Shown here piece after piece: positions 52,032-59,948 of a DNA stretch of 64,000 bases. Position 1 is the first letter of the stretch. Each line of letters starts with the position of its first letter. The DNA is from Paenibacillus sp. FSL A5-0031. GTDB lineage: Bacteria > Bacillota > Bacilli > Paenibacillales > Paenibacillaceae. Location: positions 124,001 to 188,000 of the forward strand of contig NZ_MRTD01000004.1 in NCBI RefSeq assembly GCF_001956295.1, in the 5' to 3' direction. The notes beneath the pieces were generated by a model. That model searched no databases. It was given only the letters and a program-made list of their open reading frames with translations, and was not told the origin of the DNA. Position numbers and translations under genes: made by a program.

Positions 52032-52496
52032 TTATTTCTTGATAATCGTCAAAGCTCCAACGAAACCGATAAGTGCTCCAAGCAGTGAGCCAGCTAAAAC
52101 TTCACTAGGCTGATGACCGAGACTTTCCTTAAGCCGTTCACGCCTGCGCTCATGATACAATCCTGGATGCTCGCCAGCCAGCTTCTCCACATCCTCGTCC
52201 AAATCATTTACCTGCACAGCAATTTCACCTGTATGTCTGCGAATATTCATCGCATCGTACATCACAATAATGCCAAGCATCGCAGATATGGCAAATTCCG
52301 GCGTCTTTACGCCATACTTGGTCGCCGTGTATGCAGCTAGCGCGGAAACGCCGCTTGAATGTGAGCTCGGCATTCCACCTGAACCAATAATTTTCCGCAC
52401 ATCCCATTTGCCGCTTCTCGCAAAATGTACAGGCAGCTTAAGCAATTGGGCTGTCCCAACAGCCGTCAACGCTGTCACAAGTCCTCTGTTTGACAT
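52032..52496 (-). CDS. Divergent PAP2-family membrane protein (YuiD-like)
   Basis: 154 residues, three membrane segments. Phosphatase-like motifs GGMPSSHSSGVSALA and DAMNIRRHTGE correspond to the divergent acidic-phosphatase/vanadium-haloperoxidase related group. The physiological substrate is unknown; YuiD of B. subtilis is a homologue by pattern. The ATG at 52496 has GGAGG 9 bases upstream; a TTG at 52505 is possible. Confidence 0.9.
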   Translation of the reverse strand: MSNRGLVTALTAVGTAQLLKLPVHFARSGKWDVRKIIGSGGMPSSHSSGVSALAAYTATKYGVKTPEFAISAMLGIIVMYDAMNIRRHTGEIAVQVNDLDEDVEKLAGEHPGLYHERRRERLKESLGHQPSEVLAGSLLGALIGFVGALTIIKK

Positions 52497-52550
52497 ATCC
52501 GTCAACCTCCAGTCCTTATTCCCATCTCATTTTGCCCTGCTGAGCGTAAA

Positions 52551-53402
52551 TTATTTCATATAAATAAATCGCTCACCAGGTGCGAACATATGGAACTTCT
52601 GGGCTGGATAATGACGCTGGATATAATCGACGAAATAAGCCGGGTTCTCATCATTGTGTGGAAATAAGCCATAATGCATCGGAATCAATAAATCAGCATG
52701 AATTTGTACCGCAATCTCAACAGCCTCACGATAATTGCAATTGCCGACGATCCCCTGTTCATTGCGAACAAAATCTCTTCCATTGATCGGCAATAATGCA
52801 ATATCGATTTGTCTGCTTTGCAGCCAAGTGACAAGCTCTGGGAAACCAACGGTATCGCCAGAGTGATAAAGATGAATGCCATTAAAATTCGCAACATAAC
52901 CTAGAAACTTATGTTCACCTGCTTCATCCTGTTCGAACTGTTCATGCTTGGCAGCGAATGCATCGAGCCTTATGCCGCCTGCAAGCTCAATCGATTGTCC
53001 ATGAGAAATACCGATCAGCTGCTCATCACGGAAACCCCATTCCTTCAATAGCGGAAGATGTGCTCTCGGCACGATAAATCGTGTTTTGGATGATTGCTGA
53101 ATAACTTGCAGCGTCTGCTTGTCCATATGATCCTCATGGTGGTGGGAGCATACGACATAATCGACATCGAGGCAATCCGAAGGCGACAGCGGCGATTCGA
53201 AGGCTCGTGACCACGGCGGTCCTGCCATCTCATACACCCAGTTTGTCAAATACGGATCAAATAAAATCGTTTTTTTGTTCCATTTGACGAGAAAGCCCTC
53301 TTGTCCAAGCGCCCATAACGCCAAAGCTTGATCTGGAAGTTCAGTTCCGGCTATTTGCTTTACTAAATTTTTCCCACTGTTATATACGTTCACGACGGTC
53401 AT
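52551..53402 (-). CDS. MBL-fold metallo-hydrolase (UlaG-like)
   Basis: 283 residues. Metal motif SHHHEDHMD (about residue 88), further His in AAKHEQFE and HSGDT, and IPMHYGLFPHN at the C-terminal end, as in the UlaG/YtkL type. The ATG (53402) shares one base with the TGA of the permease gene upstream, so it belongs to that operon. Substrate unknown; family members cleave lactones or phosphodiesters. Confidence 0.87.
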   Translation of the reverse strand: MTVVNVYNSGKNLVKQIAGTELPDQALALWALGQEGFLVKWNKKTILFDPYLTNWVYEMAGPPWSRAFESPLSPSDCLDVDYVVCSHHHEDHMDKQTLQVIQQSSKTRFIVPRAHLPLLKEWGFRDEQLIGISHGQSIELAGGIRLDAFAAKHEQFEQDEAGEHKFLGYVANFNGIHLYHSGDTVGFPELVTWLQSRQIDIALLPINGRDFVRNEQGIVGNCNYREAVEIAVQIHADLLIPMHYGLFPHNDENPAYFVDYIQRHYPAQKFHMFAPGERFIYMK

Positions 53403-54163
53403 CACCCTTTTTGCTCCATATTTTGAATGCGAAGGTCTTTCGTAAACCATAGCTTATAGCTTAATAAACTTAAAATAATGCTCGTAACCGCAGCTGAGCT
53501 TGCGAACGCAAACACAATTAATATTTGGTACCGAACCGCTTCGATCGGATTCGCGCCAGCGATAATCATCCCTGTCATCATACCGGGAAGCTGAACCAGC
53601 CCTACCGTCTTCATCCCGTCTATCGTCGGAATCATGCTCGATTTAACCGATCGCTTCATTACATCTTGAATCGCTTGCCTTGCTGTCGCTCCAAGTGAGA
53701 GCAGCGTCTCCATCTCGCCTTTCGAGGATTCGACCTCTCTTCTCATTTGATTGAGCAGTAAACCAGAAACGACCATCGCATTGCCGATCGTCATGCCGCT
53801 AATCGGAATAATGTATTGCGGTGTCGCTTCTATAATTCGAAAGCCGAGCAGCAGTCCCATCATAAGCAGCTCTGTCGATGTGATCGCAATCGCGATTTTC
53901 CAAATGATGCCCTTCAGTCCAGCTCCCCTTTTACCAGCATGATAAGACGCTACACTAATCATAAGTACAAGGATCATTGTAATAAACAGCGGATTGCTCG
54001 TATTAAAAATAAATTGCAGCACATAGCCGACAAGCAGCAGCTGCACCGCAGAACGAATGGTGCCAATCGCGATGTCTCGCTCAAGCCCAAGCTTCTGCCA
54101 TACGGAGATAAGCATCGTAATCATCACAAACAACAAGGTAAAGCTAAGTGCTACGATTGACAT
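53402..54163 (-). CDS. fetB: FetB-type ABC permease (UPF0014)
   Basis: 253 residues, about seven membrane segments. Conserved UPF0014/FetB features: RSAVQLLLVGYVLQFIF, PISGMTIGNAMVVSGLLLNQMRREV, LSLGATARQAIQDVMKRSVKSSMIPTIDGMKTVGLVQLPGMMTGMIIAGANP. E. coli FetAB exports iron or relieves peroxide stress. It overlaps the ATPase gene by 13 bases; GGAG precedes the ATG. Confidence 0.9.
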   Translation of the reverse strand: MSIVALSFTLLFVMITMLISVWQKLGLERDIAIGTIRSAVQLLLVGYVLQFIFNTSNPLFITMILVLMISVASYHAGKRGAGLKGIIWKIAIAITSTELLMMGLLLGFRIIEATPQYIIPISGMTIGNAMVVSGLLLNQMRREVESSKGEMETLLSLGATARQAIQDVMKRSVKSSMIPTIDGMKTVGLVQLPGMMTGMIIAGANPIEAVRYQILIVFAFASSAAVTSIILSLLSYKLWFTKDLRIQNMEQKG

Positions 54164-54903
54164 GGCTGCTCCTTTTGTATCGGCGCTTTTATATAATTTT
54201 GTGCGAGCTCAGATGTTGGATGTTCAAAAAAAGCAGCCGTGTCGCTGTTCTCCAGCAGCGTTCCTTCCCCCATGAACCATATCGAGCTGCTCATCTGCTG
54301 AGCCTGCTCCAAATCATGTGTAACCCAAAGCATCGTTGCCCCTTCTTGATGATGCCACTCTCGCAGCACTTCCTCCACCATTTCCTTGCTGCCTCGGTCA
54401 AGCGATGCGGTAATCTCATCAAGAAGAAGCACGGTAGGATGAAGAAGCAAGGAACGGAGCAGCGAGATTCGCTGTTTCTCTCCTCCTGACAGCTGTTCGG
54501 CGCTTTTGCCCATATCAAGATGATCCAGCCCTAGCCTTGGCAGCATATGACGTACGAGCTTCTCGTCATACGGCATGCGATGCAGCATACTCACGGTTCT
54601 CAAATTTTGCTCAATGCTCCCATTCAGCATAACGGACTGCTGAGCAACGTAACATACCTTCATTCTCCAAATCCTTGGATCTAATTCTCGCTGTGAAACA
54701 TTATGTAAACGGATATCACCCTCATCGGCGTTATCCAGACCTGCAAGCAAACGAAGCAGCGTGCTTTTGCCTTGTCCAGATACACCTAATATAGAAATAA
54801 TAGCCGGATCAGCAATCGTTGCAGAAACATTTGCGAACAGCTGAACATTCCCATCACCACTGCGGTTTTTCCTAATACTCTGAAGTTCCAAAACACTAGC
54901 CAC
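54151..54903 (-). CDS. fetA: FetA-type ABC ATPase
   Basis: 250 residues. Walker A GVSGQGKST (about residue 40), signature LSGGEKQRI, Walker B VLLLDEITASLD, H-loop VTHDLEQ. Pairs with FetB directly downstream. GTG start at 54903 with GGAGG. A TATAAT (minus, 54932-54937) upstream is a plausible promoter element. No Fur box is seen here. Confidence 0.88.
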   Translation of the reverse strand: MASVLELQSIRKNRSGDGNVQLFANVSATIADPAIISILGVSGQGKSTLLRLLAGLDNADEGDIRLHNVSQRELDPRIWRMKVCYVAQQSVMLNGSIEQNLRTVSMLHRMPYDEKLVRHMLPRLGLDHLDMGKSAEQLSGGEKQRISLLRSLLLHPTVLLLDEITASLDRGSKEMVEEVLREWHHQEGATMLWVTHDLEQAQQMSSSIWFMGEGTLLENSDTAAFFEHPTSELAQNYIKAPIQKEQPCQS

Positions 54904-54989
54904 AAACGTTCCTCCCTTCGGCTTCCCTTACATTATAGCTGTAATGCTTGGCTCTAAAAAGTAAATTTAATAAGCTACAGACCCGCTCG

Positions 54990-55050
54990 TATGCAAAAAA
55001 AGGCTGATGACTACTGCCGCAGTTGCGGAAGCAGGCCACCAGCCTTCATA
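54990..55050 (-). terminator. Terminator of the yclNOPQ-like operon
   Basis: Minus strand AAGGCTGG...CCGCAACTGCGG...CATCAGCCTT TTTTTGC: an outer stem AAGGCTG/CAGCCTT around an inner CCGCA-ACT-GCGG hairpin, then seven T. Confidence 0.85.
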
Positions 55051-55071
55051 GTCCATCTATGCTTGCTGCTA

Positions 55072-56052
55072 TTATTTTATCGCTGCGTCAATTTCTTTAA
55101 CCATTTCCGCTACAGAGATAAGTCCGCCGCCGGAAAGGTACCAGAAATCTGGATTAAGATAAACGATATTTCCTTCTTTGTACGCTTTAGTGTTTTTCAC
55201 CAAAGCATTCTCAACGGAAGAATGTGCATCCCCTGATCCTTCTGTCACTGCATTGCGGTCAACAACGAATAAGTAATCAGCATCCTTCTCTGCTACATAT
55301 TCGAACGTTACAGGGTCGCCGTGCGTTGAAACTTTAATGTTCTCATCTACAGCCGGTATGCCAAACACGTCATGAATGATACCGAAACGCGATGCTTTAC
55401 CATATGCGCTGATTGCACCTTCGTTTGCCAAAATAATAAGGCCATTTTTTCCAGAAGCTGTTGCTTTTTCATTCAATGATTTAATGGAATCATTAATTGC
55501 TGCTAGCTCTGTATCTGCTTCAGCTTCTTTAGAGAAGATTTGAGCCAGTGTTTTCACGTTAGTCGTAAAGGACTCCATGAAGTTTTTGTTGTCCACACCC
55601 ATAAAAATCGTAGGAGCGATCTTCGTAAGCTCTTCGTAAGCATCCTGTTGACGACCTGAAATAATGATCAAGTCAGGTGCAGTTTCATTGATTTTCTCAA
55701 AGTCCGGCTCTTTCAAGCTGCCTGCGTTTACGTATTTTGCATCTTTAAATTTTTCAAGGTATGCAGGAACGCTAGCTTGCGGAAGTGAAGCAACCTCTAC
55801 CCCTAGCTTGTCTAGTGTATCAAGAGTTCCATAGTCAAATACGACAACCTTGCTAGGATTAACAGGGACAACCGTTTCGCCAAGCTGATGTTTAACTGTA
55901 ATTTCTGTAGGTGCATCTGTTGCAGGTGTTTCAGAGGCTGGTGTGTTCGTAGCGCTGTTAGCACCTTTATTTCCGTTATTATTTGCGCCGCATGCAGCAA
56001 GCACCAAGCTTAGAATGACTAAAATAGCCAATACAGGTATAGATTTTTTCAA
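55072..56052 (-). CDS. yclQ: Siderophore-binding lipoprotein, YclQ-like
   Basis: 327 residues. Lipobox LVLAACGAN (Cys about 21). Type III solute-binding protein with GTLDTLDKLGVEVASLP, APDLIIISGRQQDAYEELTKIAP and KNGLIILANEGAISAYGKASRFG, close in pattern to B. subtilis YclQ, the petrobactin-binding protein. TTG at 56052 with AGGGGTG 6 bases upstream; the ORF to 56121 has no signal-sequence-like start. Last gene of the operon. Confidence 0.9.
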   Translation of the reverse strand: MKKSIPVLAILVILSLVLAACGANNNGNKGANSATNTPASETPATDAPTEITVKHQLGETVVPVNPSKVVVFDYGTLDTLDKLGVEVASLPQASVPAYLEKFKDAKYVNAGSLKEPDFEKINETAPDLIIISGRQQDAYEELTKIAPTIFMGVDNKNFMESFTTNVKTLAQIFSKEAEADTELAAINDSIKSLNEKATASGKNGLIILANEGAISAYGKASRFGIIHDVFGIPAVDENIKVSTHGDPVTFEYVAEKDADYLFVVDRNAVTEGSGDAHSSVENALVKNTKAYKEGNIVYLNPDFWYLSGGGLISVAEMVKEIDAAIK

Positions 56053-56123
56053 AACATTCACCCCTAAATCAATTTTTTTATATTGAAAAACTTGAAAACC
56101 GGAAGTAAGTAAATCTTTCATGA

Positions 56124-56882
56124 CTACTTAAAATAGACGCCGATACGATTCCCGTTTATGAGCTCAATCGGTATGTCCATGTCATAGATGTCATGAAGCA
56201 CGGCGTTGTCGATGATCGTCTCGGTTGAACCTTCCTTGACGACCTTTCCATCCTTCAACGCCACGATATAATCGGAGTAGCAAGAAGCGAAATTGATATC
56301 GTGAATAACGAGCACGACCGTTTTGCCAAGCTCCTCAACGAGCCGCCGCAGCACCTTCATAATTTGGACGGAGTGCTTCATATCCAAGTTGTTGAGCGGT
56401 TCATCCAGCAATATGTATTCGGTGTTCTGAGCGATAACCATCGCAATAAATGCACGCTGGTTTTGTCCACCGCTCAGTTCATCAAGGTACTTGGCTTGCA
56501 GATCAACAAGATCCATATAAGCAATGGCTTCATCTACTTGCTGCCAATCTTCCTTCGTCAGCTTGCCTTGTGAATAAGGGAACCTGCCGAAGCTGACGAG
56601 CTCCCGTACCGTTAAACGAAGATTAATATGATTCGACTGTTTTAAGATCGATATCTTTTTGGCAAGGTCAGCACTTTTCCAGCTACTTACTTCCTTCCCC
56701 TCAATTAACACTTGGCCGCTGTCCTTCGCTAACAATCGGCTAATCATAGAGAGAAGCGTACTCTTGCCTGCACCGTTCGGTCCGATAAACGAAGTGACCT
56801 TTCCCTTCGAAATCCGAATCGATACATCCTCAATAACCGGCTTGCCGCCATATGATTTGGAAACATTTTTAACCTCTATCAT
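56124..56882 (-). CDS. yclP: Siderophore ABC ATPase, YclP-like
   Basis: 252 residues, the same length as YclP. Walker A GPNGAGKST, Q-loop LKQSN, signature LSGGQNQR, Walker B YILLDEPLNNLD, VIHDINFASCYSDYIVALKDGKVVKEG. Drives import of ferric petrobactin-like siderophores. Overlaps the permease gene by 4 bases. Confidence 0.93.
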   Translation of the reverse strand: MIEVKNVSKSYGGKPVIEDVSIRISKGKVTSFIGPNGAGKSTLLSMISRLLAKDSGQVLIEGKEVSSWKSADLAKKISILKQSNHINLRLTVRELVSFGRFPYSQGKLTKEDWQQVDEAIAYMDLVDLQAKYLDELSGGQNQRAFIAMVIAQNTEYILLDEPLNNLDMKHSVQIMKVLRRLVEELGKTVVLVIHDINFASCYSDYIVALKDGKVVKEGSTETIIDNAVLHDIYDMDIPIELINGNRIGVYFK

Positions 56883-57820
56883 GCTTTCTTCTCCCTTAGC
56901 AGCAAATATAAAAAGTACGCTCCGCCGATGAAGTTAATAATGACGCTAATCGTCGTTTCAAACGTGAACACATGCTCTACGAGCAGTTGACCGCCTACGA
57001 GTGAAATGATGCTGATGAGTATCGCTCCTGGAATGAGATAGCTATGCCGGTAGGTCTTCATGAACTGATAGGCTACGTTGACGACGAGCAGTCCAAGGAA
57101 GGTAATCGGCCCAACTAAAGCCGTGGATACAGCGATCAGAATGGCAACGATGACGAGCACTCTTTTGACAACATAATCATAAGGAATGCCAAGATTGACT
57201 GCATGCTCCTTGCCCAGCGACAACACGTCAAAATATTTGCTTAACCGCATGCCGTAAATGGCTACAAGAGCGACGATGATGATTGAAATGATAAGCAGAT
57301 CCGTGTTGACGTTATTGAAGCTGGCGAACATTTTCCCCTGCACAATTAGAAATTCATTCGGATCAATAAGAACCTGCATGAACGTCGACATGCTCCCGAA
57401 CAATGTGCCCATCACTAGCCCTATTAATAGAAGGAAATAAAGATTTCTGCCTTCCCTTTTGAATAGAAACTTATAGAGCAGCAGGGCGAATGCTATCATT
57501 GCCGCTATCGTAATAAAAAAATTAAGATGCTTGTTTGTGCTTGGCAGACTCATCGATCCAAAGGTAAAAACGACGAAGGTTTGAATCAGCATATAAAGGG
57601 AATCCAGCCCGATAATGCTCGGCGTCAAAATACGGTTGTTCGTAATGGTCTGAAAAATCATAGTGGAGTAAGCAATAGCGCCCCCGGTTACGACAATCGC
57701 CAGTACCTTCTTCAATCTTCTTGGCAGTGCATAATCCCAATGGGTCCCAAGATCGATGAACAAAAATACGGCAATTAATGCGACGCCCAGCACCGCAAGC
57801 AAACTTAGTTTAAGCTTCAT
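56879..57820 (-). CDS. yclO: Siderophore ABC permease, YclO-like (FecCD family)
   Basis: 313 residues, eight to nine membrane segments, FecCD-type (LTPSIIGLDSLYMLIQTFVVFTFG, LGKEHAVNLGIPYDYVVKRVLVIVAILIAVSTALVGPITFLGLLVVNVAYQ). One half of the importer channel. Overlaps the preceding permease gene by 11 bases and the ATPase gene by 4. Confidence 0.93.
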   Translation of the reverse strand: MKLKLSLLAVLGVALIAVFLFIDLGTHWDYALPRRLKKVLAIVVTGGAIAYSTMIFQTITNNRILTPSIIGLDSLYMLIQTFVVFTFGSMSLPSTNKHLNFFITIAAMIAFALLLYKFLFKREGRNLYFLLLIGLVMGTLFGSMSTFMQVLIDPNEFLIVQGKMFASFNNVNTDLLIISIIIVALVAIYGMRLSKYFDVLSLGKEHAVNLGIPYDYVVKRVLVIVAILIAVSTALVGPITFLGLLVVNVAYQFMKTYRHSYLIPGAILISIISLVGGQLLVEHVFTFETTISVIINFIGGAYFLYLLLREKKA

Positions 57821-58763
57821 ATGCCTTTCTCCTCATCAACAAGTAAAGAAAAATAATGCTTCCGACAACGCCGATCGTGAGTCCGATTGGAATTTCATAC
57901 GGAAAAATAATTAGGCGGCCAAGCACATCGCACACCAGTACGAATATGGCTCCAAGCACCGCCGTGTGCGACAGGTTTTTCTTCAAATTGTCGCCCATAT
58001 ACAGCGTCACGATATTCGGAATAATGAGGCCAAGGAAAGGCAGCGTACCGACGGTCAAAATGACGATAACCGATACAAGAGCTACAATTACAAGTCCGAT
58101 GTTAACGACAAGCTTATGATTCATTCCCAAATTGGTTGAAAACTCTTCGCCAAGGCCAGCAATGGTAAACTTGTTCGCGTAGAGATAAGCTACTACGAGC
58201 AGCGGCAGGCTCACATACAGCAGCTCGTAACGTCCGCTCATCACAAGCGAGAAGCTGCCTTGCAGCCAAGATGAGATGTTTTGAATAAGATCATTTTTAT
58301 AGGCAAAAAATGTAGTAACAGAGCTGATGATGTTACCGAACATCAATCCTACCAGCGGAATGAAAATCGTATCTTTAAATTTCAGACGATCGAGAATTTT
58401 CATGAACAGATAGGTTCCTGCGAGTGCAAAAGCAAACGCGATCAGCATTTTCTCAAGCGTACTCGCCGATGGAAACACCATTAAGGCAACGAGTATACCG
58501 AGTCTAGCGGAATCATCCGTTCCGCCGGTCGTTGGCGATACAAATTTGTTGCGGCTTAGCTGCTGCATTATCAAACCTGTAACGCTCATGCCGACGCCGG
58601 CAATTATAATACTGATAAGCCTAGGGAAACGGCTGATGGTGAGAACCTGAAGCTGCTCATCCGTCAGACTGAACAAGTCCAGCGGCGAGATGTCTTTTAC
58701 TCCGATAAATAAAGAAGTAATCGATAATACAATAAGCACGACAAAAAGATACCATAGCTTCAT
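57810..58763 (-). CDS. yclN: Siderophore ABC permease, YclN-like (FecCD family)
   Basis: 317 residues, FecCD-type (ISRFPRLISIIIAGVGMSVTGLIMQQLSRNKFVSPTTGGTDDSARLGIL, LGEEFSTNLGMNHKLVV). First gene of an operon with the same order as B. subtilis yclNOPQ. ATG at 58763 with GAGGA upstream is preferred over 58784. Two Fur boxes lie in its promoter region. Confidence 0.93.
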   Translation of the reverse strand: MKLWYLFVVLIVLSITSLFIGVKDISPLDLFSLTDEQLQVLTISRFPRLISIIIAGVGMSVTGLIMQQLSRNKFVSPTTGGTDDSARLGILVALMVFPSASTLEKMLIAFAFALAGTYLFMKILDRLKFKDTIFIPLVGLMFGNIISSVTTFFAYKNDLIQNISSWLQGSFSLVMSGRYELLYVSLPLLVVAYLYANKFTIAGLGEEFSTNLGMNHKLVVNIGLVIVALVSVIVILTVGTLPFLGLIIPNIVTLYMGDNLKKNLSHTAVLGAIFVLVCDVLGRLIIFPYEIPIGLTIGVVGSIIFLYLLMRRKAYEA

Positions 58764-58796
58764 ACTCAATCCTCGAATCATCACGAATATTATCAG

Positions 58797-58870
58797 AGAT
58801 AATCATTCTCATTAATTATCAAAAAAATACATTGCCTCCGCTTATCATCATTCAATGATAACCATTATCA
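58797..58870 (-). promoter_or_regulatory. Two Fur boxes upstream of the yclN-like gene
   Basis: Minus strand TGAGAATGATTATCT (58797-58811; 13 of 15 to TGATAATNATTATCA) and TGATAACCATTATCA (58856-58870; 14 of 15). They indicate iron-responsive repression of the siderophore importer. Confidence 0.88.
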
Positions 58871-59044
58871 GCAACATTCACTATGTTACACGAATTTCAG
58901 ATGATCGGAATGGACTTTCCTGTTTTCAAGGATGGACATTTCTATACAGCTGGGAGGTGTGACGGGTTGGTGAACATGGATACGCTCCGTTCGGGGAAGC
59001 TAATTAGCGGTTTGTGGCTCTGTCCTCACCAAATTCACTATTTC

Positions 59045-59868
59045 TGCGCAGATAGCTCTATAAACTAGTCTTATCCAAGTAGCTCATCTCGCCAATGTGC
59101 CTCTAAAGTGTGAACTGATCAGAAATAGAGCTAGAATATAGCTCTATTTTCACCATATCCACCATTTCGAGGCAGTTAGAGCTAGAAACTAGTCTTATTC
59201 AAGCAGCTCGACTCGTCAAAGTACCTCCAAAGCGTGAAATCATCAGAAATAGAGCTAGAAACTAGCTCTATTCTCACCAAAATCACCAAGCCAGCGCAAA
59301 TAGAACTAAAAACTAGTCTTATTTAAGCAACTCATCTCATCAAAGTACCTCTAAAGTGTGAACCGATCAGAAATAGAGCTAGAAACTAGCTCTATTCTCA
59401 CCAAAATCAACATTTCAGCGCAAATAGAACTAAAAACTAGTCTTATCCAAGCAGCTCATCTCATCAAAGTACCTCTAAAGTGTGAACCGATCAGAAATAG
59501 AGCTAGAAAATAGCTCTATTCTCACCAAAATCACCATTTCAGCGCAAATAGTGCTAGAAACTAGTCTTATTCAAGCAGCTCATCTCGTCAAAGTGCCTCT
59601 AAAGTGTGAACTGATCAGAAATAGAGCTAGAAACTAGCTCTATTCTCACCAAAATCACCATTTCAGCGCAAATAGAGCTAGAAACTAGTCTTATTCAAGC
59701 TGCTTTTCTCGCCAAAGTGCCTCTAAAGTGTGAAGTAATTAGAAATAGAGCTAGAAACTAGCTCTATTCTCACCAAAATCAACATTTCAGCGCAAATAGA
59801 GCTAGAAACTAGTCTTATTCAAGCAGCTCATCTCGTCAATGAACCTCAAAAGTAAAACATATTAAAAA
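59045..59868. repeat. Tandem hairpin-repeat array 2 (period exactly 124 bp, about 6.7 copies)
   Basis: AGAAATAGAGCTAG begins at 59121, 59245, 59369, 59493, 59617 and 59741 (a variant, AAAAATAGAGCTGG, at about 59865), every step exactly 124. Each unit has a perfect hairpin AATAGAGCTAG-AAA-CTAGCTCTATT and, about 60 bp on, an imperfect one AATAGAGCTAG-AAA-CTAGTCTTATT, with conserved linkers (CTCACCAAAATCACCATTTCAGCGC; CAAGCAGCTCATCTCGTCAAAGT). The core is shared with array 1 at 646-1170. Confidence 0.92.
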
Positions 59869-59902
59869 TAGAGCTGGAATCTAAATCTAGATTCCAGCTC
59901 TA
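59864..59902 (-). terminator. Terminator of the ABC exporter pair, fused to the repeat array
   Basis: 15-bp perfect stem TAGAGCTGGAATCTA (59869-59883) / complement (59888-59902) with TTTTTAATATG following on the minus strand. It sits exactly where the seventh repeat hairpin is expected, as if a repeat had evolved into the terminator. Confidence 0.85.
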
Positions 59903-59948
59903 CCTCCATACAAACAGCCTAACTTGCTTGCTGCTTCATAAATTGCAT

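Larger units (their letters stand above)
58871..59948. other. Intergenic region dominated by a repeat array
   Basis: Between the yclN promoter and the end of the ABC exporter pair. A 62-codon ORF from 58883 runs into the repeats and has no ribosome binding site or recognisable protein sequence. The rest is the 124-bp tandem array and a terminator. Confidence 0.7.

Noticed and set aside
58883..59068. 61-codon ORF before array 2
   Set aside because: No ribosome binding site, no recognisable sequence, and it runs into the repeat array.
59045..59868. CRISPR-like array of 124-bp units
   Set aside because: Linkers between hairpins are themselves conserved, and no cas genes are near.
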